Shown here: piece by piece, positions 7,489-15,980 of the stretch
Numbering within the stretch: the stretch's first letter is position 1
Layout of the letters: the number at the start of each line of letters is the position of its first letter
Assembly: GCA_965199095.1 (NCBI GenBank)
Contig: CBDAQM010000007.1
Location: forward strand, 496,001-560,000
Source: LMUY01 sp965199095
Lineage (GTDB): Bacteria > Pseudomonadota > Alphaproteobacteria > Acetobacterales > Acetobacteraceae
Direction of reading: 5' to 3'
DNA: 64,000 nucleotides
Program-made: the position numbers and the translations under genes
The notes under the pieces: generated by a model
Told to the model about the DNA's origin: nothing
Seen by the model: only the letters and a program-made list of their open reading frames with translations
The model's database searches: none

Positions 7489-9069
7489 CTAGCGCTGTTT
7501 CGTCCGCGGTATTTTGTCGAGCCTTACCCGCGGTTTGAGGGAAGCGCCGAGCCCTCGTTCGCGCGCCCAGACGATGACGGCACTCCGCTTACGGATGTTC
7601 AGCCGCCCGTAGATCGCAGAAACGTGATTACGGACGGTGTTCCGCGTGATGCCGAGCCTTGTGGCGATGTCGTCGTCCGAGAGTCCCTGCGCCACGAGCG
7701 CCAATACTGCACGGAGCCGCTCAGGCAGCGACGACACCTCTGGACCCGGGGCTGGTGCCTTGCCCCCGCGACGGGCGGTCGCCAGGCGTTCGACGATCCT
7801 CTGGCTGAGCCAGGTCGTATCCTGCATGACGGACTCGACGGCGGCGATGAGTTCGGTCTCCGTCTGCTTATGCTCGCCGACATCCTGCATCAGCGTCAGC
7901 ACGCAGCCCGTGCCTTCTATTTCGGTGGTTTCCGCCGAAAGCTGGAAGTCGCCGACGGGACCGCCCTTGCCACCCAGCTTGATGTCGACCTGCCGGAGGC
8001 GGCCTGTCTCATAGAGCTGGCGCTCGATGACGTCACAGGCTGCCTGGTCACCCCAGAGACCCAGTTCGGCCTCCCCGCGGCCCAGCAATTCTTCCCTGCT
8101 CCAGCCGGTCACTGTCATGAAGGCGCCGTTCACGTCGGCGAAGGCGAAACCGTCCAGGGTCAGGATCGCCATCGGACCCGGCGCCATGTGGAACGCCTTG
8201 GAGAAGCGTTCTTCGCTGAGCTTGAGGGCGTGTTGAGCCTGCTGCCGTGGATGCAGATCGGCGAAGGTGAACAGCATGCACGCGTCGTCGCCGATCTCGA
8301 TCGGCTGGCCGCCCAGCAGCACCGTGCGCTGAAGCCCACCCGGAAGCGACAGGCAGCCCTCCATCTGGGGAATCGTCTCCCCCGCATGCAGCCGCTTGAC
8401 GGCCAGCTCCCGCTTTTCAGCCCCGCTGAGGACGTCGAAATCGTGGAGCGAGCGGCCGACCAGGTCGTCCCGCTCTAATCCGGTAAGCTCCAGGAAGCCC
8501 CGGTTGACCTTCACGTAGCGCATGTCCGAAAGCCGGGCGATGATGGCCGGGGCCGGATTGGCGTTGAAGGCGCGCTCGAACCGCTCCTCCGCATTGAACC
8601 GTTCAGTCTCGTCGTTGACGATGATGACGAGGCAATCGGGCTGCCCGGCCTTGTCCGTCAGCACCAGGGTGCGGAGGCCATGCACCCATCGGCGTCCGTC
8701 GGCGACGTTCCGGACCTCGACCACGACCTCGCTGAACGCCTCCCCCGCGAGCAGGCGCTCCATCGGGTAATCGCCATCGGGCAGTTTGTGGTTGTTGCGG
8801 TAGGTCAGCTCGAACCGCTTGCGGTAATCCGACACCGTTGCGCCGAGTTCACGCACGTCCCCGACCCCGTGAAGGTCCAGGGCCGTTTTGTTGGCCCAGG
8901 CGATGGTCTGGTCGGGATCGACGAGGATGACGCCGTCGGTCAGCCCGGCGATGATTTGCTGGAGTTGAGTGCGGTCTGCCGTCGGCGGCGGCAGGTCCAG
9001 TGTTTTCCCGGGAGGGTGGCGGCTGCCTGCCCGCTGCTTACCGCTCCTTGGTCGCGGGTCGGCAGGCAT
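7489..9069 (-). CDS. PAS-domain LuxR-type transcriptional regulator
   Basis: About 526 residues from MPADPRPRSGK; upstream in-frame starts would add up to 27 residues and no start has a clear ribosome site. There are three PAS domains, recognisable at TDGVILVDPDQTIAWANKTA, NPAPAIIARLSDMRYVKVNR and APGPMAILTLDGFAFADVNG, with PAC-like tails. The C-terminus is a LuxR/FixJ helix-turn-helix (VLALVAQGLSDDDIATRLGI, then TRNTVRNHVSAIYGRLNIRKR). There is no receiver or kinase domain, so this is a one-component sensor-regulator of the cytoplasm. It faces the stress block and is a candidate regulator of it. Confidence 0.85.
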   Translation of the reverse strand: MPADPRPRSGKQRAGSRHPPGKTLDLPPPTADRTQLQQIIAGLTDGVILVDPDQTIAWANKTALDLHGVGDVRELGATVSDYRKRFELTYRNNHKLPDGDYPMERLLAGEAFSEVVVEVRNVADGRRWVHGLRTLVLTDKAGQPDCLVIIVNDETERFNAEERFERAFNANPAPAIIARLSDMRYVKVNRGFLELTGLERDDLVGRSLHDFDVLSGAEKRELAVKRLHAGETIPQMEGCLSLPGGLQRTVLLGGQPIEIGDDACMLFTFADLHPRQQAQHALKLSEERFSKAFHMAPGPMAILTLDGFAFADVNGAFMTVTGWSREELLGRGEAELGLWGDQAACDVIERQLYETGRLRQVDIKLGGKGGPVGDFQLSAETTEIEGTGCVLTLMQDVGEHKQTETELIAAVESVMQDTTWLSQRIVERLATARRGGKAPAPGPEVSSLPERLRAVLALVAQGLSDDDIATRLGITRNTVRNHVSAIYGRLNIRKRSAVIVWARERGLGASLKPRVRLDKIPRTKQR

Positions 9070-9404
9070 CAGGCCGGGAGCGCGGGTGCCGTCCGTGGCA
9101 CCCGCTCCCCGTCGCGTGGCTTGTGCAAGACGCGTCCCCAGTCCCGCCAACCGCCGCCCTGTTCACCCCATCCCAGGTCGAACGTGCTCGCCGCACCGCG
9201 GGCTGCGGTCCAACTGATCGCCACCGCTCCGGAAATGACTGATGTTGTCGGCGAGGTTTGGGGACCCATGTAGCCGCATCATGCTTGATGGGAGCTTGCT
9301 GCACAAACGGTGAAGTCGACGAAGGCGGACGTTCCGATCGATGACCTGCTGGGACGCGGTTCGCTTGACCGCGATTGTACCCTTGAGAGCGCAAACCCGA
9401 TCGA

Positions 9405-9474
9405 GCAGCCGCTCGCGCTCATCGGCGTCGAGCTTCACGACGTATTTCTTTACGGGAATGTCTTTGGCCGCCAC
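9405..9474 (-). pseudogene. IS630-type transposase N-terminal remnant
   Basis: The start MAAKDIPVKKYVVKLDADER resembles the N-terminus of IS630-family transposases (V-K-L-x-x-x-E-R). Similarity fades after about 25 residues; the frame continues to 9163 without recognisable DNA-binding or DDE parts. I saw no terminal inverted repeats. The interval between the PAS regulator and the PNPOx gene (about 9070-9556) otherwise holds nothing I can support. Confidence 0.4.
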
Positions 9475-9556
9475 GAATCGACTCCGGCAATGTGTTGCCC
9501 AGCCATCGATTCGAAGAAACTACTCGCTGTCGAAGACGCGCACGACTAGGGCAGAG

Positions 9557-10273
9557 TCATGCCTCGCTGCCGTAGAGCGTGCGATAGGCTTCGAGCATCA
9601 CGTCGTCCAAACGGCGGCCCGCCTGGTAGCCCATCATGCCCTCCGGCTGGGTGACGCCCGGCATTTGGCGGGGGCATTCCTCGGCGGCGCCCAGCACGGT
9701 GCGGATCGGCAGCAGCGCGGTCCAGGCGGGAACGGCGTAATCCGCCTCGTCGTCATGCACCGGCTCGTTGCGGATCTTGCCCGACGCCTGTTCGATCTCC
9801 ATGCCGACGAAGGTGGTGGCCTTGATCTCTTTCTCCGTCGCCGGGCGCAGCAGCTTGGAGCGCCCGGGAAAGAAGCGGTCGATGAAGCTGTCCATCGCGG
9901 CAAGTTTCTCCGCCTCGTCCTCGATCAAACGGGCCGTGCCGTAGGCCATCACCGAACGATAGTTGATCGAGTGGTTGAAGCCGCACCGGGCCAGCACGAT
10001 CGCATCCGTGTGCGTCACGGTGAGGCAGACGGGCAGGCCGGCCGCCTGGTTGCGCAGCATGCGGCTGGCGGACGAGCCGTGCCAATACAGATGGTCGCCC
10101 TCCCGCCAGAAGGAGGTGGGGGTGCAATAGGGCTGCCCGTCGATGACGTAGGCGATGTGGCAAACCAGGGCGGAATCCAGGATGTCGTAGACCGTCGCCT
10201 TGTCGTACTTGCCGCGCGCCGGCCGCCGGACGACGCGGTTGCGCGGCGAGATGTCGAAGCTGGATGCGGACAT
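9557..10273 (-). CDS. Pyridoxamine 5'-phosphate oxidase-family flavin-binding protein
   Basis: A 238-residue protein from MSASSFDISP. It belongs to the Pyridox_ox_2 type: YDKATVYDILDSALVCHIAY, then GQPYCTPTSFWREGDHLYWHGS and NYRSVMAYGTARLIEDEAEK, a split-barrel FMN-binding fold. These proteins are often annotated as nitroimidazole-resistance or flavin-nucleotide-binding; the substrate is unknown. It is divergent from a MocR/PdxR regulator gene 129 bp away. That pairing is common and suggests vitamin B6-responsive control. Confidence 0.87.
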   Translation of the reverse strand: MSASSFDISPRNRVVRRPARGKYDKATVYDILDSALVCHIAYVIDGQPYCTPTSFWREGDHLYWHGSSASRMLRNQAAGLPVCLTVTHTDAIVLARCGFNHSINYRSVMAYGTARLIEDEAEKLAAMDSFIDRFFPGRSKLLRPATEKEIKATTFVGMEIEQASGKIRNEPVHDDEADYAVPAWTALLPIRTVLGAAEECPRQMPGVTQPEGMMGYQAGRRLDDVMLEAYRTLYGSEA

Positions 10274-10334
10274 GGGCGTCTCCTGGACAGCGTGGCTGAA
10301 ATCGATCAAAGCCGCCGGGAATGGTCGGGAAAAG

Positions 10335-10364
10335 GACCAATCCAGATCCGCACGGCAGACCAAT
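10335..10364. promoter_or_regulatory. Direct repeats GACCAAT, candidate MocR operator
   Basis: Two identical GACCAAT heptamers at 10335-10341 and 10358-10364, 23 bp apart start to start, lie in the 129-bp divergent promoter region. PdxR/MocR regulators typically bind direct repeats about two helical turns apart, so this fits the adjacent regulator. Confidence 0.45.
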
Positions 10365-10402
10365 TGCTTCCATCTGCCGCCAGCGCCGCGTAGCCTGCCG
10401 CC

Positions 10403-11902
10403 ATGGCCCAAGCTGCCTCTGCGCCCGATTGGTCCAGCCTGCTGACGCTCACGGTCGACCGCGACGCGGCGGCATCGCTGTTCCGGCAGCTCTACGGCGA
10501 GTTGCGGCGGGTGATCCTGGACGGCGCTGCGGCGCCTGGAAGCCGCCTGCCAGCGACCCGGCATTTGGCCGCGCAACTCGGCCTGTCCCGCACCTGCGTG
10601 GTGGCCGTCTACGAACAATTGGTGGCGGAGGGCTATGCCGAGGGCAGGGTGGGCGCTGGCACATTCGTGTCGCGGACCATGCTGGAGCCGCCGCTGGCGC
10701 CGCAGCGCAGGACTGTGCCGTCGCGGGCGCCAACGGCTGCGCCTTCGCCCGCCGCGAGGTATGCCCGGCTGAAACCGGATGAAAGCCATTTCGCAGCCCT
10801 GCCCTTCAACATCGGCCGCTGCGGCTTGGATCAGCGCAGCTTGGCGGTGTGGCGCCGGCTGACGATGGCGCAACTGCGCAAGGTCGACCCGCTATGGCTG
10901 GGATACAGCGATCCCCGCGGCTCCCCCCGGCTGCGGGCGGCCGTCGCGCAATACCTCCGCGCGTCACGCGGGGTGCAGTGCGACCCGTCGCAGATCATGA
11001 TCCTGTCGGGCGTGCAGCAGGCGATCGACCTGGTGGTCAAGGTGCTTATCGAACCCGGCGATGCCGTCTGGATCGAGGATCCGACCTACCCCGCACTGCA
11101 CGCCGCACTTCAGGCGGCACGCGCCGCGATCATCCCCGTGCCGGTCGATGGCGAGGGCATCGTCGTGGCTGACGGGATCGCCGCCGCCCCCGCCGCGCGT
11201 GCCGTGTACGTCACGCCGTCCCACCAGTCGCCCACCGGCGTGGTGCTGTCCATGGCGCGGCGGCTGGAGTTGCTGGCCTGGGCGCGGGAGGCGCGGTCCT
11301 GGGTGATCGAGGACGATTACGACAGCGAGTTCCGCTACGCCGGGCGGCCCCTTGCCTCCTTGCAAGGCATCGACCGTGGTGAACGCGTCATCTATCTCGG
11401 CACGTTCAGCAAGGTGCTCTTCCCCGGGTTGCGGCTGGGCTACGCCGTCGTCCCGCACGAGCTGCTGGACGCCATGATGGCGGCCCGCTACCTGGCGGAC
11501 CGGCACGCGCCGGGGCTGACCGAAAGCGTGGTGACGGCGTTCCTTGAACAGGGGCATTTCGGCGTCCATCTGCGGCGCATGTGCGCGCAGTACCGCGCGG
11601 CGCGCGACATTCTGGTCGGCGCGATTGACGGACTTAGGGAATACCTTGATGTAACCACGCCGGACCAGGGCATGCAGGTGGTGGCGCGGCTGCGCCATGG
11701 GCTGGACGACGTGGCGGTCGCGGGCGTCGCAGCGGCGCACGGGCTCATCGTTCGTCCGCTGTCGCCGCTTTACATCGCGGCCCCGCCGGTGTCCGCGCTT
11801 CTGCTTGGCTTTACCGGCTACGACGCACAGCTTTTGCAGGGAGCGGCCAGCCGGCTCTCGCAGGTGTTCCAGGCCGAGGCCGGCACGCTCACGGGCGGAT
11901 GA
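10403..11902 (+). CDS. MocR/PdxR-type regulator (GntR HTH fused to class I aminotransferase)
   Basis: A 499-residue protein. Residues about 20-95 form a GntR winged helix (LFRQLYGELRRVILDGAAAP, then GSRLPATRHLAAQLGLSRT and GAGTFVSR). The rest is a fold-type-I aminotransferase domain with LGYSDPRGSPRLRAAVAQYL, a VIEDDYDSEFRY aspartate and the PLP lysine in YLGTFSKVLFPGLRLGY. Such proteins bind PLP as an effector and control vitamin B6 or amino-acid genes. The likely target is the divergent PNPOx-like gene. Confidence 0.92.
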   Translation: MAQAASAPDWSSLLTLTVDRDAAASLFRQLYGELRRVILDGAAAPGSRLPATRHLAAQLGLSRTCVVAVYEQLVAEGYAEGRVGAGTFVSRTMLEPPLAPQRRTVPSRAPTAAPSPAARYARLKPDESHFAALPFNIGRCGLDQRSLAVWRRLTMAQLRKVDPLWLGYSDPRGSPRLRAAVAQYLRASRGVQCDPSQIMILSGVQQAIDLVVKVLIEPGDAVWIEDPTYPALHAALQAARAAIIPVPVDGEGIVVADGIAAAPAARAVYVTPSHQSPTGVVLSMARRLELLAWAREARSWVIEDDYDSEFRYAGRPLASLQGIDRGERVIYLGTFSKVLFPGLRLGYAVVPHELLDAMMAARYLADRHAPGLTESVVTAFLEQGHFGVHLRRMCAQYRAARDILVGAIDGLREYLDVTTPDQGMQVVARLRHGLDDVAVAGVAAAHGLIVRPLSPLYIAAPPVSALLLGFTGYDAQLLQGAASRLSQVFQAEAGTLTGG

Positions 11903-11970
11903 TACGTTATCGCAGCTATGAAAGAGGCGCATCTCGCGCAGCCAAGGGCATGGTTGCTGCCTCATGTGAT

Positions 11971-11982
11971 ATGTTGTAGCAT
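11971..11982. promoter_or_regulatory. Candidate Zur box upstream of znuA-like gene
   Basis: ATGTTGTAGCAT is an imperfect palindrome close to the ATGTTATAACAT core of alphaproteobacterial Zur sites (two purine substitutions). It ends 29 bp before the start codon, where repression would block the promoter, and a zur-like gene follows znuA. The consensus is from general knowledge; no search was run. Confidence 0.5.
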
Positions 11983-12011
11983 TTGCGTGGCGACTTTTAC
12001 TGGGAGGCTTG

Positions 12012-12890
12012 ATGCGCAGGAACTGGATCGCGGCCGTGTTGCTTGGGGCGGCAGTGATGCCCGGGGGCCAGGCGCGGGCGCAGCCTGCCAGCACGCCGGT
12101 CCCGATCGTGGCGGCGGAAAACTTCTACGGCGACGTCGCCAAACAGATCGGCGGGACGCACGTCACGGTGACAAGCATCCTCAGCAATCCGGATCAGGAT
12201 CCGCATTTGTTTGAGGCCAGCCCGTCCGTCGCGCGCAAGCTGTCGGCGGCCCGGATCGTCATCTTCAGCGGCGTCGACTATGACCCATGGGTCGAAAAAC
12301 TGCTGGGCGCCGCCCGCAGCACGAACCGCCAGGCCATCAACGTGGGCGCCTTGATCGGCAAAACCCCGGGCGAGAATCCGCATATTTGGTATGACCCGGC
12401 GACGATGCTCGCCCTCGCCAAGACCTTGGCGAACGCGCTCAGCGTCTCCGACCCGGCCGATGCCGCGGATTACGCCCATAACCTGGCGATGTTCCAGCAA
12501 TCGCTCGCGCCGGTCTTGGCCAAGATCGGCATGCTGAAGGCGCGGCTGGCCGGCACGCCGGTGACGGCCACCGAACCGGTCTTCGGCTACGTGTTCGACG
12601 CATTGTCCATGACGGTGCGCAACCAGGCGTTCCAGCTTGCCGTGATGAACAACACCGAGCCGAGCGCGTCCGACGTCGCCGGGTTCGAAAACGACCTGAA
12701 GACGCACCAGGTCAGGCTGCTGGTCTATAACAGCCAGGCCAGCGACCCGATCGCGGCCCGCATGGAACGGCTGGCGAAGGCGGCGCACATCCCGGTGGTG
12801 GGGGCAACCGAAACCGAACCGCCCGGCAAGACCTACCAGGCTTGGATGCTGGCCGAACTCGATGCCGTGGACCATGCGTTGCCGAAATAA
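12012..12890 (+). CDS. Zinc/manganese ABC transporter substrate-binding protein (ZnuA-like)
   Basis: A 292-residue cluster A-I binding protein with a Sec signal (MRRNWIAAVLLGAAVMPGGQ, cleaved near ARAQ). Likely metal ligands are His65 (DQDPHLFEAS) and His124 (GENPHIWYDP). The third position is Glu188 (ATEPVFGYVF) where ZnuA proteins usually have His; Glu there is seen in Mn/Fe-type PsaA proteins. There is no His-rich loop. The ATG has GGGAGG 4 bases upstream; a TTG one codon earlier is too close to it. No permease or ATPase genes of the Znu type are in the window, so partners must be elsewhere. Confidence 0.88.
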   Translation: MRRNWIAAVLLGAAVMPGGQARAQPASTPVPIVAAENFYGDVAKQIGGTHVTVTSILSNPDQDPHLFEASPSVARKLSAARIVIFSGVDYDPWVEKLLGAARSTNRQAINVGALIGKTPGENPHIWYDPATMLALAKTLANALSVSDPADAADYAHNLAMFQQSLAPVLAKIGMLKARLAGTPVTATEPVFGYVFDALSMTVRNQAFQLAVMNNTEPSASDVAGFENDLKTHQVRLLVYNSQASDPIAARMERLAKAAHIPVVGATETEPPGKTYQAWMLAELDAVDHALPK

Positions 12891-12957
12891 CGTCGGATCT
12901 CCCGTGGCGGCCGTCGAGACTGGCTGCTGTCGGAACGGATGTGGTAGGAGTCGTCTC

Positions 12958-13431
12958 ATGAGCAAAAAACGCGAGCAGTTGCAGGCGCTTGAAAAGCTGG
13001 TCGCGATTTGCGTCGGGCGCGGCGGGCGGATGACCCGCCAGCGGCGCGCCGTCCTCGAAACGCTGCTGGTGGCCAGACGGCCGATGTCCGCCTACGATCT
13101 GCGCGATCGGCTGCTCCCGGATGACGCCGCCATCACCCCGGCCAGCGTCTACCGCTGCCTGGACTTCCTGATGGAACACGGCCTGGTGCATCGGCTGGAG
13201 ACGACCCGGTCCTTCGTGGCGTGCGAACACGCCGACCATCCCCATGCCGTGCAGTTCCTGATCTGCCGGCAATGCGGCGTCGTCGTCGAGGCGGAGGACA
13301 AGCGGGTCGCCGCTGCCACCGTCAGCCTCGGGGAGCGGCTGGGCTTCGATGTCGACCAGCGTACGGTGGAGTTGACCGGGCTTTGTGGCACGTGCCGCAA
13401 AGACAGCCCGGCCATGACTCCGCTGCGCTGA
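12958..13431 (+). CDS. zur: Fur-family regulator, probably Zur
   Basis: A 157-residue Fur-family protein starting MSKKREQLQALEKL with AGGAG 7 bases upstream. Residues 20-80 are the winged helix (RMTRQRRAVLETLLVARRPM, then ASVYRCLDFLMEHGLVHRLE). The metal sites look Zur-like: Cys89, His91, His94 and His96 (CEHADHPHA), the Cys103-x-x-Cys106 pair and a second Cys143-x-x-Cys146 pair for structural zinc. Its position behind a ZnuA-like gene with a Zur-type box supports zinc-responsive, self-regulated control. Zur rather than Fur or Mur is inferred from context and the cysteine pattern. Confidence 0.85.
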   Translation: MSKKREQLQALEKLVAICVGRGGRMTRQRRAVLETLLVARRPMSAYDLRDRLLPDDAAITPASVYRCLDFLMEHGLVHRLETTRSFVACEHADHPHAVQFLICRQCGVVVEAEDKRVAAATVSLGERLGFDVDQRTVELTGLCGTCRKDSPAMTPLR

Positions 13432-13509
13432 TCCTGTAACGACACGAAGCCCCGGATTCGGACGACAGGACGAGACTGGCGACGCCGGCCGCTATCGGAA
13501 GGAATGACG

Positions 13510-15048
13510 ATGCTGATCTCCCGCCGCAAGGTTCTGGCGGCAACCGCTCTGCTCAGCCCCGCGGTGCGGCCGCGCCGTGCCGCCGCGCAAACGCGCACGC
13601 TGCGGGTCGTCTCCCCATGGACGTATGACACCCCCGACCCGCTGGACACTGGCTACATCCTGACGCGGCTCGGGATCGGTGAAACGCTGGTGACCGTGAC
13701 GCCGGATGGCAGGCTGTCCGGCGGCGTGGCCGAACGCTGGGCGGTGGATGCGGACCGCCTCACCTGGCGCTTCCGCCTGCGCGACGCCCGGTTCCATGAC
13801 GGAACGCCGGTCACGGCGGACATCGTGGCGGCCGCACTGGTCCGGGTGCAGCCGAAGGCGGAGACGCTGTCCACCATCCCCTTCACCGCGATCGAAGCGA
13901 ATGGCGATCGGGAGGTGGTGCTGCGGACCCGCACGCCCTTTGCACCGCTGCCCTCCTTTCTGGTGGACTATGCCGGCGTGGTGCTGGCGCCATCCTCCTA
14001 CGACGCGTCCGGTACGGTCACGCGCCCGGTGGCGACCGGCGCGTACCGCGTGACCGCGGTCGGCGGGGTGCAGACCATCGAAGCCGAGGCATTCCCCGGC
14101 TATTGGGGGAAGCAGCCGGCGATCGACCGCATCCAGTACACGGCCGCGCCGGACGGGGAAACCCGGGCCAACCTCGCGCTGTCTGGCGAGGCCGACCTGT
14201 CCTACACGCTGCTGCCACAGGCCGCGGACCGGATCGCCGCTGGCGGCCGGGCGACCATCCTGCGCGCGACCATCCCGCGGGTCCGCATGGTCACGATGAA
14301 CCTGCAACTGCCGCAATTCAGTGATTTGCGGGTGCGCCAGGCACTGTCGCTGGCAATCGACCGCAGCGGCATCGCCCGCACCATCCTGCGCGACCCGGCC
14401 AGCACGGCCACCCAATTGCTGCCGCCGGTCCTGACCGGCTGGTACGACCCGGCGCTGCCGCCCTTGCACCGCGACGTGCCAGAGGCCAAGCGCCTGCTGG
14501 CGGAGGCAGGGTGGACCACCGCCGCCGACGGGGTGCTGGTGCGGGGCAGTGACCGGATGGCCGCGACGCTGCTGGTGCCATCCAACCGCCCGGAACTTCC
14601 CGTGATGGCGCAGGCGCTTCAGGCGGAGTTGCGCGAGGTCGGCGTGGCGTTGGACATCCGGCTGGGCCAGCCGAGCGCGATCCCGCAGGCCGCCCGCAAC
14701 GGCAGCCTGCAAACCGCCCTCCTGGCGCGGACCTACGTCAACGTGCCTGACCCGATCGGCACCATCCTGCCGGACTTCGCGTCCGACGCCGGCATTTGGG
14801 CCTCCACCGGCTATCGCAGTGACGCGTTGCGCGGCCTGGTGCGCCAGTACATCGAGAACTTCGACGAGGGCGACCAACCCCGCTTGCAGCGCGAGATCGT
14901 GGAACTGCTGCAACACGACCTGCCGGTGATCCCCGTGGCGTGGTTCGAACACAACGCCGCGGTGTCCACCCGCCTCGTTCCCGCGAGCGTGAAGCTTGAT
15001 CCGTTCGAGGTGAGCTACTGCCTGGCGGAGATGCGGTGGGCCGCCTAG
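13510..15048 (+). CDS. Dpp/Nik-type ABC transporter substrate-binding protein (SBP_bac_5)
   Basis: A 512-residue periplasmic protein. ATG 13510 is preferred over the ATG at 13504 because GGAAGG lies 7 bases before it. The N-terminus MLISRRKVLAATALLS carries a twin-arginine-like motif. Family 5 landmarks are GIGETLVTVTPDGRLSGGVA, LTWRFRLRDARFHDG, PVATGAYRV, VRQALSLAIDRSGIA and AKRLLAEAGW. The family carries peptides, nickel, haem or metallophores. It lies 78 bp after zur on the same strand and is followed by overlapping permease and ATPase genes, so the importer is complete and may be read with znuA-zur. Confidence 0.92.
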   Translation: MLISRRKVLAATALLSPAVRPRRAAAQTRTLRVVSPWTYDTPDPLDTGYILTRLGIGETLVTVTPDGRLSGGVAERWAVDADRLTWRFRLRDARFHDGTPVTADIVAAALVRVQPKAETLSTIPFTAIEANGDREVVLRTRTPFAPLPSFLVDYAGVVLAPSSYDASGTVTRPVATGAYRVTAVGGVQTIEAEAFPGYWGKQPAIDRIQYTAAPDGETRANLALSGEADLSYTLLPQAADRIAAGGRATILRATIPRVRMVTMNLQLPQFSDLRVRQALSLAIDRSGIARTILRDPASTATQLLPPVLTGWYDPALPPLHRDVPEAKRLLAEAGWTTAADGVLVRGSDRMAATLLVPSNRPELPVMAQALQAELREVGVALDIRLGQPSAIPQAARNGSLQTALLARTYVNVPDPIGTILPDFASDAGIWASTGYRSDALRGLVRQYIENFDEGDQPRLQREIVELLQHDLPVIPVAWFEHNAAVSTRLVPASVKLDPFEVSYCLAEMRWAA

Positions 15049-15980
15049 CGCAGCCCCTGCTCCGGCGCGCCGGGCAGGCGCTCCTGACCGCCGTGCTCGT
15101 GGCGACGCTGTGTTTCGCAGCGCTCCACGTGCTTCCGGGCGACCTGGCCCTGCAAGCCGCCGCAGCACGCTACGGAGAGGACCGGCTCACCACCGCCAAT
15201 GTCGAGCTGCTGCGGCAGGAAGCAGGGTTGGACCAGCCGGTGGCCGCCCAGTACGCCCGCTGGCTCGTCCATTTGGCCGAGGGCGATTTCGGGCGGTCGC
15301 TGCTGACGGGGCAGCCCGTGCGGTCGGTGCTGGCGCCGCGGCTGTGGGTGACGGCGGTCGTGGGTTGTGGCGCGGCGGTGCTCGCGATGCTCGCCGCGCT
15401 GCCGCTGGGGATCGCCGCCGGTCTGGCGGCGGGCCAGTGGCTGGACCGGGCGGTGGCGGTGTTGGCGGCGTTGACCGCGTCCACGCCGACCTTCGTGGCA
15501 GGGAGCCTGCTGGTGGCCCTGCTGGCCGTGCGGTTGCAATGGCTGCCGGCCGCAGGCACGGCGTCGGCCGCCCACCTGGTGCTGCCCTCGGCGACCTTGG
15601 CGCTGAGCTTGCTGCCGGGGCTGACCCGCGTGGTCCGGCATGGCGTCGCGTCAGCCGCGCATGCGCCCTACACAGCCTTCGCCCGGATGCGGGGCGTTTC
15701 GCGCTGGGCGATTGCGGTATCGGTCGCCGGGCGCCCAGCCTGCGTTCCCGTCGTCGCCTACCTGCCGGTGCTGGCGATGCACCTCATCGAGGGGTTCGTG
15801 ACCGTCGAGTTGGTGTTCAACCTGGATGGCGTGGGCGGGTTGCTGGTCCGCTCGCTGCTCGGGCGCGACCTTCCCGTCGTGATGGCGGCGGCCATCGCCT
15901 TCGTGCTGCTCGTGGCGGCGGCGAATGCGTTGGCGGATGTGCTGCTCCGCCTGCTGGACCCGAGGCCGGTCCTGGCATGA
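15036..15980 (+). CDS. ABC transporter permease, DppB type
   Basis: A 314-residue membrane protein starting at a GTG that overlaps the end of the binding-protein gene by 13 bp. It has six predicted helices and the binding-protein-dependent transport signature around SAAHAPYTAFARMRGVSRWA (EAA loop). The N-terminal VLVATLCFAALHVLPGDLAL and the FGRSLLTGQPV segment are typical of DppB/NikB. Confidence 0.92.
   Translation: MGRLAQPLLRRAGQALLTAVLVATLCFAALHVLPGDLALQAAAARYGEDRLTTANVELLRQEAGLDQPVAAQYARWLVHLAEGDFGRSLLTGQPVRSVLAPRLWVTAVVGCGAAVLAMLAALPLGIAAGLAAGQWLDRAVAVLAALTASTPTFVAGSLLVALLAVRLQWLPAAGTASAAHLVLPSATLALSLLPGLTRVVRHGVASAAHAPYTAFARMRGVSRWAIAVSVAGRPACVPVVAYLPVLAMHLIEGFVTVELVFNLDGVGGLLVRSLLGRDLPVVMAAAIAFVLLVAAANALADVLLRLLDPRPVLA

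Noticed and set aside
13492..15168. Long minus-strand open frame of 558 codons opposite the binding protein
   Set aside because: Composition is Arg/Gly/His-rich with no domain, and the plus strand has a complete family 5 binding protein. It is a GC-rich shadow.
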